A stretch of 18,287 nt of DNA from UBA9676 sp036522155 (lineage in GTDB: Bacteria > Actinomycetota > Actinomycetes > Streptosporangiales > Streptosporangiaceae): contig DATDGI010000444.1 in the NCBI GenBank assembly GCA_036522155.1, positions 1 to 18,287 on the forward strand. Reading direction: 5' to 3'. A program made the position numbers and the translations under genes. How positions within the stretch are numbered: position 1 is the first letter of the stretch; each line of letters begins with the position of its first letter. This document shows positions 7,702-13,981 of this stretch, piece by piece. The notes under the pieces are model-generated. The model did not search any database. It saw only the letters and a list, made by a program, of their open reading frames with translations, and was not told the origin of the DNA.

Positions 7702-8001
7702 ATGTGGATCGCTGACTGGACCAGCCGCGCCGCCTGCAAGGAATCTGACCCGGACGAGCTTTTCGTCCAGGGCGCGGCGCAGAACCGGGCCAAGCTGATC
7801 TGCCGTGGCTGCACCGTGCGCACGGAGTGCCTGGCCGACGCACTGGACAACCGCATCGAGTTCGGGGTCTGGGGCGGCATGACCGAGCGTGAGCGGCGCG
7901 CGCTGCTCCGCCGCCGCCCCGACGTCGCCTCCTGGCGGGACCTGCTTGAGCAGGCCCGCAACCAGTACGAGCGCCAAGCGGACGAACTCGTCGCCAGCTG
8001 A
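7702..8001 (+). CDS. wblA: WhiB-family iron-sulphur regulator WblA/WhiB4
   Basis: A 99-residue WhiB protein. It has the four cluster-binding cysteines in order (C12, then C34-X2-C37-X5-C43), the GVWGG turn and a basic C-terminal segment (TERERRALLRRRP) that contacts DNA or sigma factor. The stretch DPDELFVQGAAQNRAK and the C-terminal SWRDLLEQARNQYE are characteristic of the WblA/WhiB4 subfamily. These proteins bind a 4Fe-4S cluster and sense redox state. WblA represses development and antibiotic production in Streptomyces, and WhiB4 affects oxidative-stress responses in mycobacteria. ATG 7702 follows AGGAGGAG at 7686-7693, a slightly long spacing. An in-frame GTG at 7612 would add 30 unrelated residues. 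The gene converges on the Get3-like pair, with 54 bp between the stops. Confidence 0.95.
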   Translation: MWIADWTSRAACKESDPDELFVQGAAQNRAKLICRGCTVRTECLADALDNRIEFGVWGGMTERERRALLRRRPDVASWRDLLEQARNQYERQADELVAS

Positions 8002-8055
8002 CCCCAGCCGTCAGCCACCCCGCCGCCCAGCCGGCGCTTACGGGCGCTGGACCCG

Positions 8056-9330
8056 TCAGGCCGGGCTGGCGAAAGACTCACCGATCACGCGCAGGCCTTC
8101 CAGGTCGTGCACGTCCTCCGGCTGGGCCGGGATCCGCACGACCGGGATGCCCGGATGGGCCGCGGTGAACCGCTGCGCCAGCCGCCGCTCGGCCGCTACA
8201 AGCTGCATCCGTTCGGCATGCAGCCGCAAGGCTGTCACCGCCAGCGGGTAACACGGGGCGGCCGCGGCCGCCGCGGAGCCTCCGTTTGGCATGGTAGGGG
8301 TTGAATTGACCCCATTCGTGGCCGTGGCCTGCAGTGTCTCCGCGGCGGCCAGGCTGCGGGCGGCCGACAGCCGGGCCGCGGGCGACCGGTGCACCCGATT
8401 GAGCACCAGCCCGGCCAGCGGCATCCGGTCCTGCGACAGCCGTTCCACGAAGTACGACGCCTCCCGGAGCGCATCCGGCTCTGGGGTCGCGACCACCAGG
8501 AACGCCGTGCCCGGGGTCTGCAGCAGCTGGTAAGTATCCTCGGCCCGCTCACGGAAACCGCCGAACATCGTGTCGAACGCGGCCACGAACGTCTGCGCGT
8601 CCCGCAGCAGCTGGGCGCCGATCACCTTGGTGACCACCCCGGTGAACATCCCGATGCCCGCGTTCACCATCTTCAGGTAGGCGTGCCCGGACGCCCGTGT
8701 GGGCGCGGTCAGCAGCCGGATCAGGCGGCCGTCAAGGAACCGGCTGAGCCGCTGCGGGGCGTCAAGGAAATCCAGCGCCGACCGGCTGGGCGGGGTGTCC
8801 ACCACGATCAGATCCCATTGGTCCGCCCGGCGCAGCTGGCCCAGCTTCTCCATCGCCATGTACTCCTGGGTGCCGGCGAAGCTCGACGACAGCGACTGGT
8901 AGAAGGGGTTCGCCAGGATCTGGGCGGCGCGGTCGGGATCGGAGTGCGCCTCGACGATCTCGTCGAAGGTGCGCTTCATGTCGAGCATCATCGCGTGCAG
9001 GCTGCCGCCGTCCCCGTCTCCGCTGGCGCCGTTCCCGCCACCGCCGGGCCCCCGGCCCGGGCCGTCCAGCGGGACCAGGCGGGGGGTGTTGTCCAGCGAG
9101 TCCAGGCCCATCGACTGGGCCAGCCGCCGGGCCGGGTCCACGGTCAGCACCACCACGTGCCGGCCTCGTTCGGCCGCCCGCAGCCCGAGCGCCGCCGCGG
9201 TGGTGGTCTTGCCCACCCCGCCGGAGCCACAGCAGACGATGATCCGGGTACGCGGGTCGTCAAGCAGCCGGTCCACGTCCAGCCGGGGCGGCAGCAGTTC
9301 CCGCTCGGCGGCCTTTGCCTCGGTCGGCAT
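8056..9330 (-). CDS. Get3/ArsA-like ATPase, second of a tandem pair (BagB/Rv3680-like)
   Basis: 424 residues, SIMIBI-class ATPase. The P-loop reads CGSGGVGKTTT (K41), so the family's signature lysine, normally second in GKGGVGKT, is Ser. Switch I is intact as TVDPARRLAQ (D65), and an adenine-side loop reads VVDTPPSRSALDFLDAP (about 176-192). Eukaryotic Get3 relatives target tail-anchored proteins and ArsA drives arsenite efflux, but no Cys triad for arsenite is seen here. Two low-complexity inserts are present, Gly-rich at about 89-110 and Thr/Asn/Ala-rich at about 337-360. ATG 9330 lies 4 nt after the stop of the upstream paralogue, implying coupled translation and equal dosage. M. tuberculosis Rv3679-Rv3680 occupy this place beside whiB4; from memory these are called BagA/BagB. 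Confidence 0.93.
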   Translation of the reverse strand: MPTEAKAAERELLPPRLDVDRLLDDPRTRIIVCCGSGGVGKTTTAAALGLRAAERGRHVVVLTVDPARRLAQSMGLDSLDNTPRLVPLDGPGRGPGGGGNGASGDGDGGSLHAMMLDMKRTFDEIVEAHSDPDRAAQILANPFYQSLSSSFAGTQEYMAMEKLGQLRRADQWDLIVVDTPPSRSALDFLDAPQRLSRFLDGRLIRLLTAPTRASGHAYLKMVNAGIGMFTGVVTKVIGAQLLRDAQTFVAAFDTMFGGFRERAEDTYQLLQTPGTAFLVVATPEPDALREASYFVERLSQDRMPLAGLVLNRVHRSPAARLSAARSLAAAETLQATATNGVNSTPTMPNGGSAAAAAAPCYPLAVTALRLHAERMQLVAAERRLAQRFTAAHPGIPVVRIPAQPEDVHDLEGLRVIGESFASPA

Positions 9331-9334
9331 GGAG

Positions 9335-10390
9335 CTAGGCCGCCCCCTGGTCCTGCAGGGCGGTGGCGAGCCGGTACAGCCCGGCCAGGTCCATCCCGTC
9401 GGAGATCATGGGCAGCTCGTAGCAGGGCTGGCTGGCGGCGGTCAGCCGCTGCCGCTGCCCGGCCTGCGCGAGCGCTTCCCTGGCGTGTTCGGTCAGCTCG
9501 GTGAGCAGGCTGCTGGCCAGCCCGGCGTTGCCGCCCGGCCCGATGCTGTCCTCGATTCCGGCCGCCTTCAGCCCCAGCGCGATCTCGTGCCCGTCCAGCC
9601 GCCCGGTCACGGCATCGGCCAGCTGCTGGTCGGTCAGCTCCACCGGCCGCACCATGTTGATCACGATGCCTCCCAGCTGGAACCCGCCGGCGGCCAGGCC
9701 ACGCAGCTCGGCGATGCCGTCCAGGGTCTCCTGGACCGGCATCTCCTCCAGCACGGTGACGAAGTGGACGGCGGTCTGCGGCGACCGGATCACGCTCTGC
9801 ACCGTGTCGGCGTGCCCGCGGATCGGGCCCATCTTGGCCAGCCCGGACACCTCGGTGGCGACGTTGAGGAAACGGCCGATCCGGCCGGTCGGCGGCGCGT
9901 CCATCACCACCGCGTCGTACCGGTGCCGCCCCGCCGCCTTGCGCCTGGTCGCCTGGGCCGCCTTGCCGGTCAGCAGCACGTCGCGCAGCCCGGGCGCGAT
10001 CGTGGTGGCGAAGTCGACCACCCCCAGCCGGGTAAGGGTACGCCCGGCGTGCCTGAGGTTGTAGAACATCTCCAGGTACTCGATCAGCGCCGACTCAGCG
10101 TCGGCGGCGAGCGCGTACACCTCACCGCCCGCACGGCCTGGGGTGCCCGGCGCCACCGCCACCTTGCGCTCGGTGTAGGGCAGCGGCGGGGAGTCGAAGA
10201 GCTGGGCGATGCCCTGCCGTCCCTCGACCTCCATCAGCAGCACCTTGCCGCCCGCCGAGGCCAGGGCCAGGGCCAGGGCGGCGGCCACCGTGGTCTTGCC
10301 GGTCCCACCCTTACCGGTGATGACGTGCAGCCGCACGCCCTCCCAGTCGGTGTCCCGCGCCCTCACCCTTAGCAGGCTATCTCCGCCCAT
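9335..10390 (-). CDS. Get3/ArsA-like ATPase, first of a tandem pair (BagA/Rv3679-like)
   Basis: 351 residues. The deviant Walker A is complete (GKGGTGKTT; signature K27, P-loop K32), but switch I reads MEVEGRQGIAQ where Get3 and the paralogue have DPA. The catalytic Asp position is thus occupied by an unrelated sequence. Further family features are FATTIAPGLRDVLLTGK and VMDAPPTGRIGRFLNV. The C-terminal half is predicted alpha-helical with ELTEHAREALAQ and ends near a conserved Tyr/Leu segment. ATG 10390 has AGGGGCGG about 6 nt upstream; GTG 10366 is a weaker alternative. It is the promoter-proximal gene of a two-gene operon and is divergent from the slipin gene across 96 bp. It probably forms a heterodimer with the next gene product. 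The client proteins are unknown. Confidence 0.93.
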   Translation of the reverse strand: MGGDSLLRVRARDTDWEGVRLHVITGKGGTGKTTVAAALALALASAGGKVLLMEVEGRQGIAQLFDSPPLPYTERKVAVAPGTPGRAGGEVYALAADAESALIEYLEMFYNLRHAGRTLTRLGVVDFATTIAPGLRDVLLTGKAAQATRRKAAGRHRYDAVVMDAPPTGRIGRFLNVATEVSGLAKMGPIRGHADTVQSVIRSPQTAVHFVTVLEEMPVQETLDGIAELRGLAAGGFQLGGIVINMVRPVELTDQQLADAVTGRLDGHEIALGLKAAGIEDSIGPGGNAGLASSLLTELTEHAREALAQAGQRQRLTAASQPCYELPMISDGMDLAGLYRLATALQDQGAA

Positions 10391-10486
10391 CGCCGCCCCT
10401 GAACCAGCCGGGTGGCGGCTACGTGGAATGTCACTAGGCTGGGACTCGGAAAGGCCGGGAGCGCTGGCCGAAAAAGAGGTGTCCCC

Positions 10487-11491
10487 ATGAGTGTCATCGC
10501 AGTGCTGCTGGTGATCATCGTCATCATCGTGGTTGGCGGGCTGACCGTGGCGGCTCGTTCCCTGAAGGTCGTGCAGCAGTTCGAGCAGGGGCTGATCTTC
10601 AGGTTTGGCAAGGTACTGCCCGGTACCCGGGGACCGGGACTGACCGTCATCCGGCCGATCGGTGACCGGCTGCAGAAGGTCAATATGCAGATCATCGCCA
10701 TGGCTGTGCCCGCCCAGGAGGGCATCACCAGGGACAACGTGAGCGTCCGGGTGGATGCCGTGGTGTATTTCCGGGTGGTCGACCCGATCAAGGCGGTCGT
10801 GAACGTGCAGAACTACATGTTCGCGGTCTCGCAGCAGGCTCAGACCTCGCTGCGCTCGATCATCGGCCAGTCCGAGATGGACCAGTTGCTGGCCGAGCGG
10901 GACAGCGTCAACCGGGAACTGCGGCGGATCATCGACGAGCCCACCGAGGGGCCGTGGGGGATCCGGGTCGAGCGGGTCGAGATCAAGGACGTGAACCTGC
11001 CCGAGGGCATGAAGCGGTCCATGTCCCGGCAGGCCGAGGCCGAGCGCGAGCGGCGGGCCCGGATCATCACGGCCGACGGTGAGTACCAGGCGTCCAAGCG
11101 GCTGGCGATGGCGGCCAACGTGATGGCCCGCGACCCGGCGGCGCTGCAGCTGCGGCTGCTGCAGACGGTGGTCGAGGTCGCCTCCGAGCGCAACAGCACC
11201 CTGGTCATGCCGGTCCCGGTGGAGCTGCTCCGGTTCTTCGAGCGGATGGCGCCCGCCTCGGCGTCCGCCCTGCCGCCGGAGGACACCGGTGACGCCGAGG
11301 TGGCCGAGGCGGAGGCGGAGATCTCCGGCGCGGTCGCCCCGGAGCTGGCGGCTGCCGCGACGCCGGAAATCCCGCCCGTGCCGGTGCCCGAGCTCGACGA
11401 GTCGGCGATCCCGCCGGTTCCGGAGGAGATCGAGGAGATCGTTGACACCCCGGTCCTCAGCGACGGGAAGACGCCCGGCGCGATCGCCTAG
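10487..11491 (+). CDS. SPFH-domain slipin (stomatin-like membrane protein)
   Basis: 334 residues. An uninterrupted hydrophobic segment (3-22) anchors the N-terminus. The SPFH/Band 7 domain then runs from about 25 to 215, with VQQFEQGLIFRFGKVL, RPGDR-like RPIGDRLQKV, DNVSVRVDAVVYFRVVDP and the helical part QAEAERERRARIITADGEYQ in separate pieces. A helical stretch about 200-252 would oligomerise. From about 255 the protein becomes a Glu/Pro/Ala-rich acidic tail. Slipins form membrane-microdomain scaffolds and often work with NfeD proteases, none of which is seen nearby. ATG 10487 has AGAGG 7 nt upstream; an in-frame start at 10412 would place 25 non-hydrophobic residues before the anchor. I recall no slipin at this place in M. 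tuberculosis, so it looks like a lineage-specific addition. Confidence 0.93.
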   Translation: MSVIAVLLVIIVIIVVGGLTVAARSLKVVQQFEQGLIFRFGKVLPGTRGPGLTVIRPIGDRLQKVNMQIIAMAVPAQEGITRDNVSVRVDAVVYFRVVDPIKAVVNVQNYMFAVSQQAQTSLRSIIGQSEMDQLLAERDSVNRELRRIIDEPTEGPWGIRVERVEIKDVNLPEGMKRSMSRQAEAERERRARIITADGEYQASKRLAMAANVMARDPAALQLRLLQTVVEVASERNSTLVMPVPVELLRFFERMAPASASALPPEDTGDAEVAEAEAEISGAVAPELAAAATPEIPPVPVPELDESAIPPVPEEIEEIVDTPVLSDGKTPGAIA

Positions 11492-11554
11492 GCGTAGCGC
11501 TCCGGGCGTGGGGCCGCCGGCTGGCTTCGCCGCGCCGGGCTGGGGCGCATGCCC

Positions 11555-11560
11555 TATCGT
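11555..11560 (+). promoter_or_regulatory. Candidate -10 for a leaderless DUF4177-gene transcript
   Basis: TATCGT matches TANNNT and occupies exactly -12 to -7 relative to the A of ATG 11567. That is the position expected if transcription begins at the start codon. No Shine-Dalgarno sequence precedes the ATG, which fits a leaderless message. Confidence 0.45.
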
Positions 11561-11566
11561 GGCGCC

Positions 11567-11722
11567 ATGGTGAAGTGGGAGTACGCGACCGTGCCGCTGC
11601 TGGTGCACGCGACCAAGCAGATCCTGGACAACTGGGGAGACGACGGCTGGGAACTGGTCGCGCTGGTGCCCGGCCCGAACTCCGAGCAGCTGGTCGCCTA
11701 TATGAAGCGGCCCAAGGAGTGA
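11567..11722 (+). CDS. Small conserved DUF4177-type protein
   Basis: A 51-residue protein. It starts MVKWEYATVPLL, continues with a helix carrying HATKQILDNWG, then DGWELVALVPGP and EQLVAYMKRP. The W-E-Y strand, the helix with N-W-G and the GWELV strand are the DUF4177 signature, a small alpha/beta fold of unknown function that is widely conserved in actinomycetes. The start overlaps nothing and a leaderless promoter fits. The stop TGA overlaps the GTG start of the RidA-like gene in GTGA (11719-11722), so the pair is probably translationally coupled. From memory, M. tuberculosis Rv3678A is the syntenic counterpart. Confidence 0.88.
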   Translation: MVKWEYATVPLLVHATKQILDNWGDDGWELVALVPGPNSEQLVAYMKRPKE

Positions 11723-12186
11723 GCGACTCGCCCGAGGCCAGGCTGGCCGCGCTGGGCCTCACCCTGCCGCAGGTGGCGGCACCGCTGGCCGCCTACGTGC
11801 CTGCGGTGCACTCCGGGCCGTACGTGTACACCGCCGGGCAGCTGCCGCTGGTGGACGGCAAGCTGCTGATGACCGGCAAGGTGGGTGGGCAGGTGAGCAC
11901 GGCCGAGGCGGCCGCGCTGGCGCGAACCTGCGCCCTGAACGCGCTGGCGGCGGTGGCGTCGGTGACCGGCGGGCTGTCGGCGGTGACCCGGATCGTGAAG
12001 GTGACCGGCTTCGTGGCCAGCGATCCGTCCTTCACCGACCAGGCGCAGGTGGTGAACGGCGCGAGCGAGCTGCTGCTTGAGGTGTTCGGCGAGGCGGGCC
12101 GGCACGCCCGCAGCGCGGTCGGGATGGCGGTGCTGCCGTTCGACTCGCCGGTCGAGGTCGAGCTGATCGCTGAGGTCAGGGATTGA
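11719..12186 (+). CDS. RidA/YjgF-YER057c-UK114 family protein
   Basis: 155 residues. The family pattern is clear: YVYTAGQLP near 35-43, a helix with ALNALAAVASV, VKVTGFVASDPSF, and the C-terminal RSAVGMAVLPFDSPVEVELIAEV with R131. The Arg corresponds to the substrate-binding Arg of RidA enzymes, which hydrolyse reactive enamine/imine intermediates. This longer actinobacterial subgroup, with the N-terminal RLAALGLTLP segment, is not proven to have that activity. GTG 11719 overlaps the previous stop, and AAGGAG adjoins the start, so coupling is likely. Rv3678c is the apparent syntenic match. Confidence 0.92.
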   Translation: MSDSPEARLAALGLTLPQVAAPLAAYVPAVHSGPYVYTAGQLPLVDGKLLMTGKVGGQVSTAEAAALARTCALNALAAVASVTGGLSAVTRIVKVTGFVASDPSFTDQAQVVNGASELLLEVFGEAGRHARSAVGMAVLPFDSPVEVELIAEVRD

Positions 12187-12199
12187 GCCGCAGCCCCAG

Positions 12200-13048
12200 A
12201 TGAGCCCAGCGCGTCCCGGCATCCGGCTCCCCAGCGGCTACGCCGCCCGTGCCCGGGAGGTGCTCGCGGGCCGGATCGCCCCGGCTGAGCCACGGGACGC
12301 CGCCACGGTCATGCTGCTGCGCCCTTCGGCGGGCGGCGGTCTTGAGGTCTACCTGCTGCGGCGGCGCCCGTCCATGGCGTTCGCGCCCGGTGCGTTCGTC
12401 TTCCCAGGCGGGTCGGCGGACGCCCGTGACGCGGACACCGAGGTCGCCTGGGCCGGCCCGGACGCGGCCGAGTGGGGGCGGCTGCTCGACGCCCCGGCCG
12501 GTCTGGCCCGGGTGCTGGTCTGCGCGGCGGTCAGGGAGACGTTCGAGGAATCGGGGGTGCTGCTGGCCGGGCCCACCGCGGGCACGGTGGTGCACAGCAC
12601 CGCCAGTGCGGACTGGGAGGCTGACCGGGCCGCGCTGCTGGCTGGCTCGGTGTCGCTGGCCGGGCTGCTGGCTGGCCGGGGCCTGGTGCTGCGCAGCGAC
12701 CTGCTGCGGCCGTGGGCGCGCTGGGTCACGCCGGTGACCGAGGAGCGCCGCTACGACACCAGGTTCTTCGCTGCCGCCCTGCCCCCGGGCCAGAGGGCCA
12801 GAGACGTCAGCTCGGAGGCTGACGGGGCGGGCTGGTTCCGGCCGGGCGAGGCGCTGGCGGCGGCCCGCCGGGGCGACATCATGCTGCTCCCGCCGACCGC
12901 GGTCACCCTGGGCGAACTCGATGCCTGCGGGGACGTAGAAGCTGCTCTCACCGCCCGGCGCCGGATCACCGCGCTCATCCCCGAGGTCTTCGTGGCCGAC
13001 GGGGCCGTCTGGCTGACGGTCCCGCCCGGGACGGAGTACCCGCTGTGA
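12200..13048 (+). CDS. Nudix hydrolase, large NUDT19-like type
   Basis: 282 residues. A Nudix fold starts with AATVMLLRP and VYLLRRRP, then FVFPGG (G70-G71). The Nudix box follows an insertion of about 40 residues and reads AAVRETFEESGVLL (R112, E113, E116, E117, G119). The long gap between GG and RExxEE is typical of the eukaryotic NUDT19/RP2-like and actinobacterial relatives, which may hydrolyse CoA-type or other nucleoside diphosphate compounds. The C-terminal part has RWVTPVTEERRYDTRFFAA, another feature of that subgroup. The substrate is not predictable. ATG 12200 lies 13 bp after the RidA-like stop and has no strong ribosome site. Confidence 0.9.
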   Translation: MSPARPGIRLPSGYAARAREVLAGRIAPAEPRDAATVMLLRPSAGGGLEVYLLRRRPSMAFAPGAFVFPGGSADARDADTEVAWAGPDAAEWGRLLDAPAGLARVLVCAAVRETFEESGVLLAGPTAGTVVHSTASADWEADRAALLAGSVSLAGLLAGRGLVLRSDLLRPWARWVTPVTEERRYDTRFFAAALPPGQRARDVSSEADGAGWFRPGEALAAARRGDIMLLPPTAVTLGELDACGDVEAALTARRRITALIPEVFVADGAVWLTVPPGTEYPL

Positions 13049-13071
13049 CCCGGCCGGAGTGCCCGCTGTGA
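13032..13071 (+). repeat. Tandem 17-bp near-repeat at the Nudix/MBL junction
   Basis: CGGAGTACCCGCTGTGA (13032-13048) and CGGAGTGCCCGCTGTGA (13055-13071) differ at one base and are offset by 23 bp. In copy one, CTG TGA ends the Nudix gene. In copy two, the same CTGTGA supplies a GTG start for the next gene, and GGAG of the copy serves as its ribosome site. Confidence 0.8.
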
Positions 13072-13880
13072 GCGGGCCGATCGACGGGTCTGGCACTGCC
13101 CGGGCCCGCTGCCTGCTCGCCCCCAACCCGTCCCCAATGACCCTGGACGGCACCAATACCTGGCTGATCGCCGAGCCGGGGTCGCCCGACGTGGTGGTGA
13201 TCGACCCCGGGCCCGGCCACGAGGGGCACCTGAACCGGATCCGGGACGAGGTGGCCGCGGCCGGGCAGCGGGCCGCGCTGATCCTGCTCACCCACGGGCA
13301 TCCCGACCACGCCGAGGGCGCGGCCACGTTCGCGGGCATGACCGGAGCGCCGGTGCGCGCCGCCGACCCGGCGCACCGGCTGGGCGAGGAGGGCCTGGCC
13401 GCGGGCGACGTGGTGAGCCGGGCCGGGTGCGAGCTGCGGGTGATCGCCACGCCCGGGCACACCGCCGACTCGGTCTCGTTCCTGCTGCCCGCCGACGGTG
13501 CGCTGCTCACCGGCGACACCGTCCTGGGCCGGGGGACGACGGTGATCGCGCAGGACGGCAGCCTGGCCGACTACCTGGCCACCCTGGCCCGGCTGCGGGA
13601 TCTGGCCGACGAGGCGGGCCTGCGGGTGCTGCTGCCCGGGCACGGCCCGCTGCTCGCGGACCCGGCCGGGACGCTCGACTTCTACCTCGCCCACCGCCGG
13701 GAGCGGCTGGCCGAGGTGACCGCCGCGCTGGCCGCCGGGGACCGGAGCCCGGCCGAGATCGTGGCCCGGGTCTACGCGGACGTGGACCGCTCGCTGTGGC
13801 CGTTCGCGGAATGGTCGGTCCGGGCCCAGCTCGACTACCTGGCCGCCACTGGCGCCCTCCCGCCCGGCTTCAGCTACTAA
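13068..13880 (+). CDS. Metallo-beta-lactamase-fold hydrolase (LACTB2-like)
   Basis: 270 residues from GTG 13068. The metal site is THGHPDH (H76, H78, D80, H81), with TPGHT (H131), TGDT (D150) and PGHG (H192) completing the two-metal MBL set. The start NPSPMTLDGTNTWLI is characteristic of the LACTB2/glyoxalase-II-like group. A C-terminal winged-helix-like region follows (about 205-265, with YADVDRSLWPFAEWSV). Human LACTB2 is a ribonuclease, but bacterial relatives are mostly uncharacterised, so either RNA or small-molecule hydrolysis is possible. GGAG 8 nt upstream favours GTG 13068 over GTG 13059. It follows the Nudix gene by 19 bp, consistent with one operon, and Rv3677c appears to be the syntenic match. 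Confidence 0.92.
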   Translation: MSGPIDGSGTARARCLLAPNPSPMTLDGTNTWLIAEPGSPDVVVIDPGPGHEGHLNRIRDEVAAAGQRAALILLTHGHPDHAEGAATFAGMTGAPVRAADPAHRLGEEGLAAGDVVSRAGCELRVIATPGHTADSVSFLLPADGALLTGDTVLGRGTTVIAQDGSLADYLATLARLRDLADEAGLRVLLPGHGPLLADPAGTLDFYLAHRRERLAEVTAALAAGDRSPAEIVARVYADVDRSLWPFAEWSVRAQLDYLAATGALPPGFSY

Positions 13881-13904
13881 TCCCGCCCGTACTAATCCCG
13901 CCGG
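13875..13904 (+). repeat. 15-bp tandem direct repeat at the MBL gene end
   Basis: TACTAATCCCGCC occurs at 13875-13887 and again at 13890-13902, a 15-bp unit. The TAA of the first copy is the stop codon of the MBL gene. The second copy runs into TCCCGCCGGGA, a small palindrome followed by GTTTG that might weakly terminate transcription between the convergent MBL and crp genes. Confidence 0.6.
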
Positions 13905-13981
13905 GAGTTTGGGCGCTACTGGCTGCCATCACAGCCACGATCGCCCATGAACGCGCTGGAGCTCACGGGGCGGCGACAGGG

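Noticed and set aside
8002..8055. A bidirectional terminator between wblA and the second Get3-like gene
   Set aside because: CCAGCC/GGCTGG-type pairings exist only with bulges and competing alternatives; no single convincing stem.
8056..10390. An arsenite efflux (ArsA) operon
   Set aside because: No ArsB, ArsD or ArsR nearby and no ArsA-type cysteine triad. Motifs and context match the actinobacterial Get3-like pair.
10421..10434. GTGGAATGTCAC as a Crp operator between the slipin and Get3-like genes
   Set aside because: The half-sites GTG and CAC are separated by 6 bp; the Crp consensus TGTGA-N6-TCACA needs 8 bp between them.
12176..13519. A minus-strand open frame spanning the Nudix and MBL-fold genes
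   Set aside because: It covers two real genes and their junction, and has no recognisable domain.
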